Below are positions 17,493-26,362 of a stretch of DNA of 64,000 nt, one piece after another. Source of the stretch: Arcobacter_B sp049472135 (lineage in GTDB: Bacteria; Campylobacterota; Campylobacteria; Campylobacterales; Arcobacteraceae); contig NZ_JBMOVV010000001.1 of NCBI RefSeq assembly GCF_049472135.1, positions 310,001 to 374,000 of the forward strand. Reading direction: 5' to 3'. The notes under the pieces were generated by a model. It saw only the letters and a program-made list of their open reading frames with translations. It searched no databases and had not been told where the DNA came from. Numbering within the stretch: the first letter of the stretch is position 1; each line of letters begins with the position of its first letter. A program made the position numbers and the translations under genes.

Positions 17493-18344
17493 TTAGTTTA
17501 GTTTTTTCCAGTGTTGTACTTTTTCATTAAAAAAGCCTGATTGTTTATATGCCTTAGTGATAACACCTTCTTTTCGAAGTATTTTAATACCTTTATTTAG
17601 AGCTTCAAAAAGTTCTTTAGAGTTTGGATATTTTTTTGAAATGGCAAAATGTCGACTATCATTTAATCCTATTTTTAAACCTTGTATAGGCACAAGTTTT
17701 ACACCTTCTGTTAAAAATGATAAATCTGGTGTTGGTTGAAAAGATGCTAGTAAAAAATCACCTCTATTAATACTAACCATTCTTACTATAAATTTCCATT
17801 TTGTTGTGTTGATAAGTTTTTTTAAATTTAAAGACTCTAATGTTCTCCAATCAGGAACCCAATACTTATTTGAGATTGCTGTTAGTTGTTGAATATCTTC
17901 TAGTGATTTTGCACTTAAAGCTTTTTTGTTTGATTCAACTGTATAAAATCCAGCTTCATACTCTGCTTTTAGTATAAGAGGTTCAGTAATATATACAAAA
18001 TCTCTGAGTTTGTCTAAGTCATAGAACCATAATGATGTTCCACTTGAAAAACCAGAACCATTTTTTAGTTGTACAATTTTTCTTGTGTATGAAGGAGTTA
18101 AGATAAATTTTAAAGAAGGCACTTTATAACCACCTCTTTCTAAGGCTTGTTGTAAAAGAACTAACTCTACAGTACTTCTTCTTGAGTGTTCCCCTCTAAA
18201 GTCTGTCATTTTTAAAGGGTCTTTATTTTCTATAAATTTTAAATAGTCATCAAGTACATCTTTTTCAATAATTACTTTTAGTTCATTTGCATTTGAAAAA
18301 AGCATTGAAATAAAAAAACATAAAATTAAAAATATCTTTTTCAT
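17493..18344 (-). CDS. Periplasmic solute-binding-like protein, tandem copy 2
   Basis: 283 residues with a signal peptide (KKIFLILCFFISMLFSNA). It resembles extracellular solute-binding folds of the SBP3 type. Shared features with its neighbour include SRRSTVELVLLQQAL, SSGTSLWFYDLDKLRDFVYI, ESNKKALSAKSLEDIQQL, ISNKYWVPDWRTLE and SRHFAISKKYPNSKE. The start is placed at the ATG 18342-18344, which forms ATGA with the upstream stop and has GGAG 8 nt before. An in-frame TTG 12 nt earlier is less likely, and the chosen start gives the same length as the paralogue. No ABC permease or ATPase is near, so it may be a sensor or accessory protein. Confidence 0.8.
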   Translation of the reverse strand: MKKIFLILCFFISMLFSNANELKVIIEKDVLDDYLKFIENKDPLKMTDFRGEHSRRSTVELVLLQQALERGGYKVPSLKFILTPSYTRKIVQLKNGSGFSSGTSLWFYDLDKLRDFVYITEPLILKAEYEAGFYTVESNKKALSAKSLEDIQQLTAISNKYWVPDWRTLESLNLKKLINTTKWKFIVRMVSINRGDFLLASFQPTPDLSFLTEGVKLVPIQGLKIGLNDSRHFAISKKYPNSKELFEALNKGIKILRKEGVITKAYKQSGFFNEKVQHWKKLN

Positions 18345-19192
18345 AATTTTCTCCAATCTTTTACTTTTTCATTGAAAAAGCCTGATTGTTTATATGCCTT
18401 TTCAATTATACCACTTTTTCTAAGTATTTTTATACCTCTATTTAAGGCTTTAAAAATCTCTTTTGAATTAGGATAGTTTTTAGCTATAGCAAAGTGTCTT
18501 GAGCCTTCAAGACCAACTTTTAAACCATTTATTGGAATAAATTTTATATCCTCTGTTTTAAAAGATAAGTCATTAGTTACTTGAAAAGGAGCTAATAAAA
18601 AATCACCTCTTTTTATACTAACCATTCTAGTCATATATTTCCATTTTATTTCATGAATAAGCTTTTTAGGTTTTATTCTTTCTAGAGTTTTCCAATCAGG
18701 AACCCAGTATTTATTTGATATAGCTATTAATTGTTGGATATCTTCAAGTGATTTTGCATTTAAAGCTTTTTTATTTGATTCTATTGTATAAAAACCTGCT
18801 TCAAATTCATTATTTCTGATTAGTGGATCACTAATATAGACAAAATCTTTTAATTTTTCTAGGTCGTATAACCATAAAGAAGTTCCTGTACTAATACCTT
18901 TTGCTTGTTTTAATTGTTGAAGTTCTCTTAAATATGTGGGGGAGATGATGAAGTTTAGCTCAACTTTGTAATCTCCACCTAAAAATAAAGCTTGTTGAAA
19001 TAGAACAAGTTCCACTACACTTCTTCTTGAAGTGTGATATTTAAACTCTTGAATATCCAAAGGAGATTTGTTTTGCATAAATTTTTTATAGTCTTTTAGT
19101 ACATTTTCTTCAATTATAATATCTAATTTGATACTAGAAGAGTATAGATTTATTGTAAAAAGTAAAGTAAGAATTATAAAAAAATATTTCAT
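18341..19192 (-). CDS. Periplasmic solute-binding-like protein, tandem copy 1
   Basis: 283 residues with a signal peptide (about 1-18, ILTLLFTINLYSSS). It is homologous to the next gene from end to end, with the same SRRSVVELVLFQQAL, SLEDIQQLIAISNKYWVPDW and SRHFAIAKNYPNSKE segments and the same C-terminus KAYKQSGFFNEKV. The two are joined by an ATGA overlap. Overall it resembles periplasmic binding proteins, but with no transporter genes nearby. The ligand and partner are unknown. Confidence 0.8.
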   Translation of the reverse strand: MKYFFIILTLLFTINLYSSSIKLDIIIEENVLKDYKKFMQNKSPLDIQEFKYHTSRRSVVELVLFQQALFLGGDYKVELNFIISPTYLRELQQLKQAKGISTGTSLWLYDLEKLKDFVYISDPLIRNNEFEAGFYTIESNKKALNAKSLEDIQQLIAISNKYWVPDWKTLERIKPKKLIHEIKWKYMTRMVSIKRGDFLLAPFQVTNDLSFKTEDIKFIPINGLKVGLEGSRHFAIAKNYPNSKEIFKALNRGIKILRKSGIIEKAYKQSGFFNEKVKDWRKL

Positions 19193-19263
19193 TGTAAAAC
19201 CTCACTTTATAAAAGTTATACTATATGTTATATTTTAGCACTTTTATTTAAAAATGTGAAGTT

Positions 19264-19767
19264 TTAGTTGATTAAAGCTTTTTTTCTTTCTTTATTTAAT
19301 GAGTAAAATATTCCTAATATTCCTAATATATCAAAGGCTAGTGTAAACCAAGCTTGATTGAAAAAAGCATAAGTTCCCCAGCATGAAAGGGAGATAAAAA
19401 GAAATTTTTTAACTTTTATATTGTCTTTAGCGATTGTTGCTAAAGTAGTTGTTATACCTGCTAATACTAAAAGTATTCCTATTGGTTCTTGAAGTTTATA
19501 TAATAAAAAAAGGGTAAAAAAAGGTAAAAATAGTTTTACAAGCTTTTCAACTTTTTCAAGTTGTAAAGCCCCTAAAAAAAATAAAATAGCAATGATTATA
19601 GATTGGTATGCACCATGTAAACCACCACTATAATATAAATCAGGAATGATAAGTACAACAGCACTTCCTATAAAAAGCTTAGATAAAACAGGACTTGTTT
19701 GAGCAGTGCCAATACCATGTAAAAGTACTGAAAGTGTTCCTATTATATAAAGTGCTAAAGTACTCAT
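19264..19767 (-). CDS. Inner-membrane protein, YgjV-like
   Basis: 167 residues with about six hydrophobic segments and short loops. The layout, including a CWGTYAFF segment near 130-138 and a short Lys-rich C-terminus, resembles the YgjV family of unknown function; I assign this only tentatively. It begins 6 nt after the DUF6172 gene stop, so the two form an operon. There is no charged catalytic cluster. A role in transport or sensing cannot be told apart. Confidence 0.6.
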   Translation of the reverse strand: MSTLALYIIGTLSVLLHGIGTAQTSPVLSKLFIGSAVVLIIPDLYYSGGLHGAYQSIIIAILFFLGALQLEKVEKLVKLFLPFFTLFLLYKLQEPIGILLVLAGITTTLATIAKDNIKVKKFLFISLSCWGTYAFFNQAWFTLAFDILGILGIFYSLNKERKKALIN

Positions 19768-19773
19768 GTATAT

Positions 19774-20079
19774 TTATTCTGAGTCTTCTTGTTCACTCTT
19801 TTTTTCTTTAATTCCAGGAGTTGCTAGAATCTCTAAGTATAAAGTTTCAGCTTTAGATGAAGCTGCATTGTCTATTGCTTTTGTAATATCTAAAAAGTCT
19901 AGGTGTTGTGGTTCTTCACCATTTATAGAACTTTTACACTCAAACTTCCAAAAATCTACATTTTCAGGTAGCTTTTTCTTTTTTTCTCTTTTGATGTATT
20001 TTCTTACTTCATATTTAATAGCATCAATGATTCTATCTGGATGTCTTCTACCATCTTCAAGTTTAAATGTTTTTTTCAA
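19774..20079 (-). CDS. DUF6172-type small protein
   Basis: 101 residues, soluble and basic in the middle (KYIKREKKKKLPENVDFWKFEC). The opening KKTF..GRRHPDRIIDAIKYEVRKYIKRE and VDFW segment fit a small conserved family that I know as DUF6172; function unknown. It is the first gene of a two-gene minus-strand operon with the membrane protein. Start ATG at 20077-20079. Confidence 0.65.
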   Translation of the reverse strand: MKKTFKLEDGRRHPDRIIDAIKYEVRKYIKREKKKKLPENVDFWKFECKSSINGEEPQHLDFLDITKAIDNAASSKAETLYLEILATPGIKEKKSEQEDSE

Positions 20080-20488
20080 TGTTTCTCTTTTGTTTTAAAT
20101 TTAAGTGCAAGTGTATCAAATTTTTCATGTCAAATAAATTTAAAACTTCAAATATATCTTTAATACTAGTTTAATATTGTTATTATATTATGTGTTATAT
20201 TTTCTAAAAACATAAATAAATGTAACTTTTATTATCAAAATATTAAAAATTAATATATTAGATTACAAAATTTAGTTTTAATTTAAAAGAATCTGATAAT
20301 GTGCAATCACACTCATAATAAACCTCATACGATAAACTAAGAATTCATATATAGAAAAGTATTGATATGCAGAAAGAGTTAAATATTATTAACTACAATT
20401 TTCAAATAACATTTTAAAAATATTATTAAATTATGTTAAATATTTGTTTGTATGTTAATTTTATTGGAATTTTAATCAAAGGAATAAT
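20080..20488. other. Long intergenic region upstream of gdhA
   Basis: 409 bases, very AT-rich, between divergent genes. It must hold the promoter for the DUF6172 operon and for gdhA. Several TATAAT-like stretches are present, but in this base composition none can be singled out. I found no ORF with a ribosome binding site, no strong hairpin and no known riboswitch. Confidence 0.4.
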
Positions 20489-21841
20489 ATGCCTTACGTA
20501 AAAGAAGTATTCAATTATTTAAAAAGAACAAGTCCCTCTCAAACAGAGTTTTATCAAGCTGCGGAGGAAGTACTTGAATCACTTAGACCTTTAATTCAAA
20601 AAGATCCAAAGTACAAAAATCATAAAATTATTGAAAGAATTGTCGAACCAGAAAGACAAATCTTCTTTAGAATTAACTGGGTTGATGATAATGGTGAAAT
20701 ACAAGTAAACAAAGGTTTTAGAGTTGAATTTAACTCTGCTTTAGGACCATATAAAGGTGGGATTAGGTTTCATCCAAGTGTAAATGCAGGTGTTATTAAG
20801 TTTTTAGGATTTGAGCAGATTTTTAAAAATGCGCTTACTGGATTACAAATTGGTGGTGGAAAAGGTGGAAGTGATTTTGACCCTAAAGGAAAATCAGACA
20901 ATGAAATAATGAGATTCTGTCAAGCTTTTATGACAGAACTTTATAGACATATAGGACCAAATACAGATGTACCTGCAGGAGATATTGGAGTAGGTGCTAG
21001 AGAAATAGGATATATGTTTGGTATGTATAAAAAACTTGTAAATAGATATGAAGGTGTATTTACTGGTAAGTCTTTAAACTGGGGTGGTTCTTTAGGAAGA
21101 ACACAAGCAACGGGATATGGTTCTGTATATTTTGCAAAATATATGCTTGAAGCAAGAGGTGAGTCTTTGGAAGGTAAAAGATGTGTTGTTTCTGGAAGTG
21201 GAAATGTAGCAACTTATACAATAGAAAAACTTTACCATTTAGGAGCGATTCCTGTTACATGTAGTGATTCAAAAGGAATGATTCTTGATGAAGAGGGTAT
21301 TGATTTAGAACTTCTAAAAGAGCTAAAAGAAGTAAGAAGAGAAAGACTTACTGAATATATAAAACAAAGACCAAACGCTAAATATATTCCAGTTGAAGAG
21401 TATAAAGAGAATACAAATGCTGTATATTCAGTGCCATGTTATGCAGCATTCCCAAGTGCTACACAAAATGAATTAAATTTAAATGATGCAAAAAATCTTT
21501 TAGAAAATGGTTGTGTTTGTGTTAGTGAAGGGGCAAATATGCCTTCAACAAAAGATGCAGTAAATCTTTTTGTGGAAAAGAAAATTGCTTATGGGCCAGG
21601 AAAAGCAGCAAATGCTGGAGGTGTTGCTACAAGTCAACTTGAAATGGCACAAAATGCTTCAATGGTTAACTGGACATTTGAAGAAGTAGATGCAAAACTT
21701 TCAACGATTATGAAAGATATTTTTGATACTGCAACGAAGGCTGCTTCTGAATTTGGAGAGCCTACAAATCTAGTATTAGGTGCAAATATAGCAGGGTTTA
21801 AAAAAGTAGCTGATGCAATGATAGAACAAGGTTTAGTTTAG
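20489..21841 (+). CDS. gdhA: NADP-type glutamate dehydrogenase
   Basis: 450 residues, the length of the hexameric NADP-dependent enzyme that aminates 2-oxoglutarate to glutamate. GPYKGGIRFHPSVN and FLGFEQIFKNALTGLQIGGGKGGSDFDPKGKSDNEIMRFCQAFMTEL carry the glutamate-binding residues and catalytic lysines. PAGDIGVGAREIGYM and the Rossmann motif SGSGNVATYTIEKL follow, with CVCVSEGANMPST later. SD AAAGGAATA precedes the ATG. A large upstream region and a terminator mark it as monocistronic, which suggests independent nitrogen control, though no operator is identified. Confidence 0.97.
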   Translation: MPYVKEVFNYLKRTSPSQTEFYQAAEEVLESLRPLIQKDPKYKNHKIIERIVEPERQIFFRINWVDDNGEIQVNKGFRVEFNSALGPYKGGIRFHPSVNAGVIKFLGFEQIFKNALTGLQIGGGKGGSDFDPKGKSDNEIMRFCQAFMTELYRHIGPNTDVPAGDIGVGAREIGYMFGMYKKLVNRYEGVFTGKSLNWGGSLGRTQATGYGSVYFAKYMLEARGESLEGKRCVVSGSGNVATYTIEKLYHLGAIPVTCSDSKGMILDEEGIDLELLKELKEVRRERLTEYIKQRPNAKYIPVEEYKENTNAVYSVPCYAAFPSATQNELNLNDAKNLLENGCVCVSEGANMPSTKDAVNLFVEKKIAYGPGKAANAGGVATSQLEMAQNASMVNWTFEEVDAKLSTIMKDIFDTATKAASEFGEPTNLVLGANIAGFKKVADAMIEQGLV

Positions 21842-21845
21842 ATAT

Positions 21846-21872
21846 AAAAAGGTAGGAGTTTCCTATCTTTTT
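21846..21872 (+). terminator. Intrinsic terminator after gdhA
   Basis: AAAAAGGTAGGA (21846-21857) and TCCTATCTTTTT (21861-21872) form a 12-bp stem with one G-U pair and a 3-nt loop. The right arm itself ends in T5. It can act in both directions for the convergent cupin gene. Confidence 0.85.
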
Positions 21873-21880
21873 ATAATATT

Positions 21881-22231
21881 TTAAAGCATAGTGATTTCAT
21901 CTTCTTTTGTAGTAATCATACATAAGAACTCATAATCACTTCCATAGCAAGCTTCATAATAGTGATTTATGCCAGCTGGAATATATAAAAAATCACCTTC
22001 TTTTGCATGATACTCTTCTTCTCCTATCACAACTTTTGCTTCACCTTTTAAAACATACTGTTGGTGTTGAATTTTGTTTGTGTGATTTGGCATAGAACCA
22101 CCCGAACTTAGTTTGATTTTTCTAACAATGAAGTCTTTATCTTCATTTGGAGTTAATACAGCAATTTGTGCTTTTTGAGTTTTTGGAATATCATTTTTTT
22201 CAATAGTATTTGAGTTTGTACAGAAAGACAT
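21881..22231 (-). CDS. Small cupin-domain protein
   Basis: 116 residues with a single cupin barrel. Motif 1 is spread over GGSMPNHTNKIQHQQYVLKGEAKV and motif 2 is GDFLYIPAGINHYYEA. The histidines could bind one metal ion. Single-domain cupins include isomerases, dioxygenases and sugar- or cysteine-sensing proteins, so the role is not defined. It is monocistronic, convergent with gdhA. Downstream (3' on the plus strand) lies the decayed locus. Confidence 0.82.
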   Translation of the reverse strand: MSFCTNSNTIEKNDIPKTQKAQIAVLTPNEDKDFIVRKIKLSSGGSMPNHTNKIQHQQYVLKGEAKVVIGEEEYHAKEGDFLYIPAGINHYYEACYGSDYEFLCMITTKEDEITML

Positions 22232-22289
22232 CTATAATCCTTTTTGATTTTGTTTTGGATAATATATTATATTTTTAATTAAAGTTTAA

Positions 22290-22531
22290 AACAAAAATCA
22301 GATTACCCCAAAGGCTCTTGAAGTAAGTTCTTATAATCTACAGTTTTTAATAAGAATATAAGCTTAGAAGAGTTCAAATATCTATTTTCAACTTTAAAAA
22401 ATTCTCATGAGTCATTATCAAAAACTGTAGGAATAGAGCAAGCTTCAAAATACTCAAAAGTATATGAGAATATCTTATCTTTTTATAACAGTTATGTAAA
22501 TAGTTCTAAAAGTGAAGTTTTTTATGGATAA
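22290..22531 (+). pseudogene. Remnant of a small gene, start lost and frameshifted
   Basis: A reading frame opening at 22290 (…TPKALEVSSYNLQF) continues in a different frame after the T5 run at 22344-22348 as NKNISLEEFKYLFSTLKNSH and on to a stop at 22529-22531. One missing T would explain the shift. No ATG, GTG or TTG start with an SD is visible. The stop overlaps the ATG of the next degraded gene in the sequence ATGGATAA, an overlap typical of operon partners. I do not recognise the family. Coding character is inferred from the continuity across frames. Confidence 0.5.
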
Positions 22532-23271
22532 CATTGATCTAAGTGATAAAAAAATACAAACAATAATACTATTATTATTTATAATAATTTGTTCTTATAT
22601 TTATTTTTTATTCTTTCAATAAGAAAAATATAAAGTCAAAATCGTTAAAGAAGAAGTTCCTGTAACAGTTGAGAAAGTTAAAGAGGTTTTTGTTTATGTT
22701 CCTCAAGAAAAAATTGAAGAGAAAACTAAAGTTGAAGAACAAAAAGATATTGAAATTTTAGAGAAAGAAGAATTTAATAAAAAAACCAAATAAAAGAAAA
22801 GCGAAATATTTTATTTAGAACTAGTAGTATGTCTCATATGCATAATATAAAAGTCATATCAGATATAAAAATTGACAAAGATGATAAATCAAACTATAGT
22901 TTTGTTGGAATTGAAGGAAATGTTATAAATACAGATGATGTTGATGGTAGATTTTCTATTTCTATAAGAGATGATTATTTAGACTATTTAAGTGTACTGT
23001 ATATAGAAGTTGAAGATAAAATATCTAAAATTACATCAAGATGTAACGCTTCATTTTTAATTGGTATAAATAAAAATGATTTTTATCAATTTGCTTTTGA
23101 TAATGGAATTTGTTATATTACTGATACTAAACTTGAATCAGTTTTTTTAAAAAATATGAGAAAAGAAATTAAACATGTACATAAAATAAGTGAAGAAGAA
23201 TTCCAAAACTTCCTGAAGAAACACGAAAAAAAATATTAGAAAGAATAAAAGAACTAGAAAAAGAAGAGTAG
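22524..23271 (+). pseudogene. Broken gene for a single-pass membrane protein with a charged stalk
   Basis: Read through its lesions, this encodes a short N-terminus, one membrane helix (IQTIILLLFIIICSYIYFLF), a Lys/Glu/Val-rich stalk (VPVTVEKVKEVFVYVPQEKI), a globular part (22829-23239 is open) and a C-terminus LPEETRKKILERIKELEKEE that ends at 23271. The lesions are an in-frame TAA at 22620-22622, a one-base loss in the A7 run at 22779-22785, and a one-base loss in the A4 run near 23204-23207. The open part alone starts at an ATG with no SD, so it is probably not an intact gene. The family is unknown. Assembly errors in homopolymers are an alternative explanation. Confidence 0.65.
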
Positions 23272-23273
23272 TT

Positions 23274-24077
23274 TTACTCTCCTTTTAAACCCTTTCTCAT
23301 AGCTTCAACCACATCATCATCAACTTTTTGTTTTGTAAAGTATTCAAAAGCTAAAACACCTTGGAAAAGAAGCATGTCTTCTCCATCTTTTATCTCACAG
23401 TCATTCTCTTTTGCTAGTGCTAAAAATGGTGTGATTTTCCCATATACACAGTCAAAAGCAAATGAGGCTTTTTCTAAAATTGGCTCTAGGATTTCTTTGT
23501 CGCATGGAAGATATTCATCTTTTAGTCCTGCACTTGTTGAGTTTACTACTAGGTCGTACTCTTCTGCTTTGAAATCATCCCATGAGTATGAAATGATACC
23601 TTCATTTTTAAAAAACTCTAGTTTTCCTGCACTTCTGTTTAGTACTGTTACTTTGATACCTTTTTCTTGTAAGGCTAGGGCGATTGCTTTTGCTGTTCCT
23701 CCTGCTCCTAAAAGCAGTACATTTTTTACCTCTCCAAAAGACTCTATTGCTTTTAGAAAGCCTGGTGCATCTGTATTGTATGCTATGATTTTTCCATTTT
23801 CATTTATATATGTGTTTACTGCTTGGATTTTGTTTGCTAATCCTCTTACTTCATCGGCGTTTTTGTACGCAAACTCTTTATGAGGAACTGTGATGTTTGC
23901 TCCTTCATATGAATTTTCTAAAAAAGCAGTTTTTATAGTTGCTCCATCTTCTAAATGGTGTTTTTCATAAACTCCATCATAGTTTAGTGCTTCAAAACCT
24001 GCATTTTGCATTTGTGGTGATTTTGAGTGAGCTACTGGATTTCCAAATATTACGAATTTTTCTTTTGTTTGTGACAT
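23274..24077 (-). CDS. aroE: Shikimate dehydrogenase
   Basis: 267 residues, typical AroE length. It reduces 3-dehydroshikimate to shikimate with NADPH in aromatic amino acid synthesis. The substrate-binding start is FGNPVAHSKSPQMQN. The catalytic Lys is in NITVPHKEFAY and the catalytic Asp in NTDAPGF. LLGAGGTAKAIALAL is the nucleotide motif, followed by LNRSAGK and STSAGL. It ends 2 nt from the decayed locus on the other strand and appears monocistronic. Confidence 0.96.
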   Translation of the reverse strand: MSQTKEKFVIFGNPVAHSKSPQMQNAGFEALNYDGVYEKHHLEDGATIKTAFLENSYEGANITVPHKEFAYKNADEVRGLANKIQAVNTYINENGKIIAYNTDAPGFLKAIESFGEVKNVLLLGAGGTAKAIALALQEKGIKVTVLNRSAGKLEFFKNEGIISYSWDDFKAEEYDLVVNSTSAGLKDEYLPCDKEILEPILEKASFAFDCVYGKITPFLALAKENDCEIKDGEDMLLFQGVLAFEYFTKQKVDDDVVEAMRKGLKGE

Positions 24078-24204
24078 ATATATTCCCTTAGTTTAAAAGT
24101 GTGATTTTATCAAAATCTTATTGAAAATATAATACTTGATTATAATCAATGCTTTTTTAAGTAAATTATGTAAAAATTCAATAAAAATTTCAAAGGCAAT
24201 AAAT

Positions 24205-24648
24205 ATGCTAATAGATAAAAACAACTTACCTCTTGTAGCAGAAGATTTTATGAATGATGTACATTATGAAGATGTTGATATTATAAATGAGTTACATACA
24301 AAAGCGGTAATATTTAAAGAAAATACAACAGAAGAAAACAAACAAGAACTTATAGCCTGCTATGAAAAATGGTTTGATCATACAGTAAAGCATTTCAAAG
24401 GTGAAGAGGCTATAATGTTACAGCTTAGATTTCCACCTTATATGATGCACAAAGGTGAGCATGATAGATGTTTGGAGTATATGGATTACATTCTTAAAAA
24501 TTTTCAATCAGATAATGATATAGAAGTAGTTTTAGCTTATCTTGAAGTGGATTTACTAAATTGGCTTATAAATCATATTCAAACTATGGATACAGTTACT
24601 GCAAATTTTTTCAAAACAGGAATGAGTCCTTGTAGTGCAATGCATTAA
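24205..24648 (+). CDS. Bacteriohemerythrin-like O2-binding protein
   Basis: 147 residues, a four-helix hemerythrin fold carrying a di-iron oxygen site. Likely ligands are H20 (or H31), H63-x3-E67, H82-x3-H86 and H124-x4-D129, which reproduces the H...HxxxE...HxxxH...HxxxxD pattern. The start is set at the ATG 24205, preceded by AAAGG, rather than at an upstream in-frame TTG at 24136 that has no SD and would add an atypical N-terminus. Such proteins are common in microaerophiles for oxygen sensing or storage. It is monocistronic with a strong terminator. Confidence 0.85.
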   Translation: MLIDKNNLPLVAEDFMNDVHYEDVDIINELHTKAVIFKENTTEENKQELIACYEKWFDHTVKHFKGEEAIMLQLRFPPYMMHKGEHDRCLEYMDYILKNFQSDNDIEVVLAYLEVDLLNWLINHIQTMDTVTANFFKTGMSPCSAMH

Positions 24649-24672
24649 AAAAAGGTAGGATTACCTTTTTTT
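24647..24672. terminator. Bidirectional terminator between convergent genes
   Basis: AAAAAAAGGTA (24647-24657) and TACCTTTTTTT (24662-24672) form an 11-bp stem with a GGAT loop. The A and T runs allow action in both directions. It overlaps both stop codons' surroundings. Confidence 0.85.
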
Positions 24673-25272
24673 AGCGATTAGATTAAAAAGTGGATACTCT
24701 TTATCATTTCTTTCGTGTTTGAAAACTGTATCACAAGAGATTATTTCAAAACCTTGGTTTTCAAATATTTTGCATACATCTTCTTTTTCATATCCAAAGT
24801 GTTCAACACCATCATTGTTGTGCTTTTTATGGAAAGTTCCATCCTCTTTTTCAAGGTCATTTATACAAACAACACCGTCTTTTCTCAAAGCCTCAAAACA
24901 TTTTCTTGCAAACATATTTGTATCTTTTATATGGTGCATTGTCATAGAAGATATTACTAAATCAAACTCTTCTTTTGGTAGTTCTTCTTCATTCATATTA
25001 TGTTTAATTGCTTTGATATTATCAAAATTTAACTCTTGTGCTTTTTCATTGAATCTTGAAACCATTCCATCAGAATAGTCCATTCCTAAAATATTATTTG
25101 TTTCATTACTTAAAGCAAAAGCGATAAAACCAGTACCACAACCATAGTCTAAAATATTTGCATTATCTTTAAGTTTTATTTTTTCTAAAAGGTTGTTTAC
25201 ACAGGCATTTGAACTGTCTATACTTGATTGTTTTTGATCCCATGTTTTTGCTGCTTCATCAAATCTATTCAT
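24661..25272 (-). CDS. Class I SAM-dependent methyltransferase
   Basis: 203 residues with a Rossmann-like methyltransferase fold. Motif I is ILDYGCGTGFIAFAL, then MDYSDGMV, a motif IV region DLVISSMTMHHIKD and CINDLEKEDG. It is of the UbiE-like small-molecule type, but the substrate is not evident. It is divergent from the YfiH-family gene with 86 nt between the two starts, so the promoters lie back to back. Confidence 0.85.
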   Translation of the reverse strand: MNRFDEAAKTWDQKQSSIDSSNACVNNLLEKIKLKDNANILDYGCGTGFIAFALSNETNNILGMDYSDGMVSRFNEKAQELNFDNIKAIKHNMNEEELPKEEFDLVISSMTMHHIKDTNMFARKCFEALRKDGVVCINDLEKEDGTFHKKHNNDGVEHFGYEKEDVCKIFENQGFEIISCDTVFKHERNDKEYPLFNLIAKKR

Positions 25273-25358
25273 TTTTATCCTTTAATCTAAAAATAACATT
25301 ATATCAAAATCAAACTTTTTTCAGTACAATAAGAAAAACAGTAAAAAGGCAAAACTTT

Positions 25359-26027
25359 ATGAATGAAATATTGGCAGTTTTTACAGATAAAAATGATGGA
25401 AACTTAGCTTATCATGTAGGTGACTTAAAACAAAATGTAGATAAAAATCAAAAAGCTTTAGCTAAAAAATATGGATATAGATTTAGTGATTTAAGATATA
25501 TGAATCAAGTTCATGGAAATAATGTAGTTGTTGTAAATCACAACTCTCCAAGGTGTATAGATAACTGTGATGGGTTAATTACAAATGAAAAGAATTTACC
25601 TTTGATGGTGATGGTTGCAGATTGTATACCTATCCTTTTACATGATAAAAAAGAGGGTGTTATTGCAGCACTTCATGCAGGAAGAAACTCTACTTTTCTA
25701 AAGATAGTACAAGTTGCACTTGATATTATGAAAGACAATTTTGGATGTAAAGGTGAAAATATTGAAGCTTTGATGGGACCTAGTATTCAAAAGTGCTGTT
25801 ATGAAGTAAATGAGGAGCTTTTAAATATAGTTGAAAAAAGCTTTGGAAAAGAGTTTATATTTGAAAAAAATATAGATCTTCAAGGAATAAACCGTGCAAT
25901 TTTAGAACAAAATCAAGTAAAAAATATAGAAATTTCAAAAATTTGTACAAAATGTTCAAAAACTGAACACTATTCCTATAGAAAAGACCCAAAAACCGGT
26001 AGATTTGCAGGTGTTATAAAACTTTAA
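25359..26027 (+). CDS. YfiH/LACC1-family protein (purine nucleoside phosphorylase/polyphenol oxidase type)
   Basis: 222 residues. The family holds multifunctional purine nucleoside phosphorylases and deaminases, and PgeF-type peptidoglycan editing has been proposed in enterobacteria. Conserved elements are MNQVHGNNVVVV, MVADCIPILL, and AALHAGRNST with the metal His and Cys residues; the usual HAGWRG is here HAGRNS. The start at ATG 25359 has AAAAAGG upstream; a longer frame to 25209 overlaps the divergent methyltransferase gene and lacks support. The C-terminus has SYRKDPKTGR. Confidence 0.85.
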   Translation: MNEILAVFTDKNDGNLAYHVGDLKQNVDKNQKALAKKYGYRFSDLRYMNQVHGNNVVVVNHNSPRCIDNCDGLITNEKNLPLMVMVADCIPILLHDKKEGVIAALHAGRNSTFLKIVQVALDIMKDNFGCKGENIEALMGPSIQKCCYEVNEELLNIVEKSFGKEFIFEKNIDLQGINRAILEQNQVKNIEISKICTKCSKTEHYSYRKDPKTGRFAGVIKL

Positions 26028-26362
26028 ATTCAATCTTTACGAAATTACTCAAAAATAGCTCTAAACTTAAAAAAACTTAAGGTGTAAAAATTTATTTTTT
26101 GTGATATCTTAACCTTAAGTTTTAAAAATGAAATAATATAAAAAGTACCATAAAATAGATGTTTAAATGTAAATTAGAAATAAATTAATTATTAAAGTTG
26201 TATTAAAAAAATTAATTATATATTCTTTTTTACATAACTTTTACATAATTACCTTAATTGAACCTTGGAAATTAAATTAGTTTCAAAATTTATCTTTTTT
26301 AAGGTTTCTTCTGTTACTATTCTACCACATTTTAAAGAAAGTAGAAAATATTAAGGATTAGA
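26028..26362. other. Intergenic region before the malic enzyme gene, with an inverted repeat
   Basis: 335 bases without a gene. A perfect 12-bp inverted repeat, AAAACTTAAGGT (26072-26083) and ACCTTAAGTTTT (26112-26123), could form a hairpin with a 28-nt loop or bind a dimeric regulator. It lacks a following T-tract, so it is a poor terminator. The rest is AT-rich and must hold the promoter of the malic enzyme gene, whose SD is AAGGA just before 26363. Confidence 0.4.

Noticed and set aside
17493..19192. ABC transporter operon
   Set aside because: Only the two binding-protein-like genes are present; the neighbouring membrane gene is a small YgjV-like protein, not a permease.
22829..23239. Open frame starting MSHMHNIK as an intact gene
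   Set aside because: The coding signal continues on both sides in other frames, and the ATG has no SD, so it is treated as part of a broken gene.
25209..25358. N-terminal extension of the YfiH-family gene
   Set aside because: It overlaps the divergent methyltransferase gene and lacks an SD; the ATG at 25359 has AAGG and fits the family's N-terminus.
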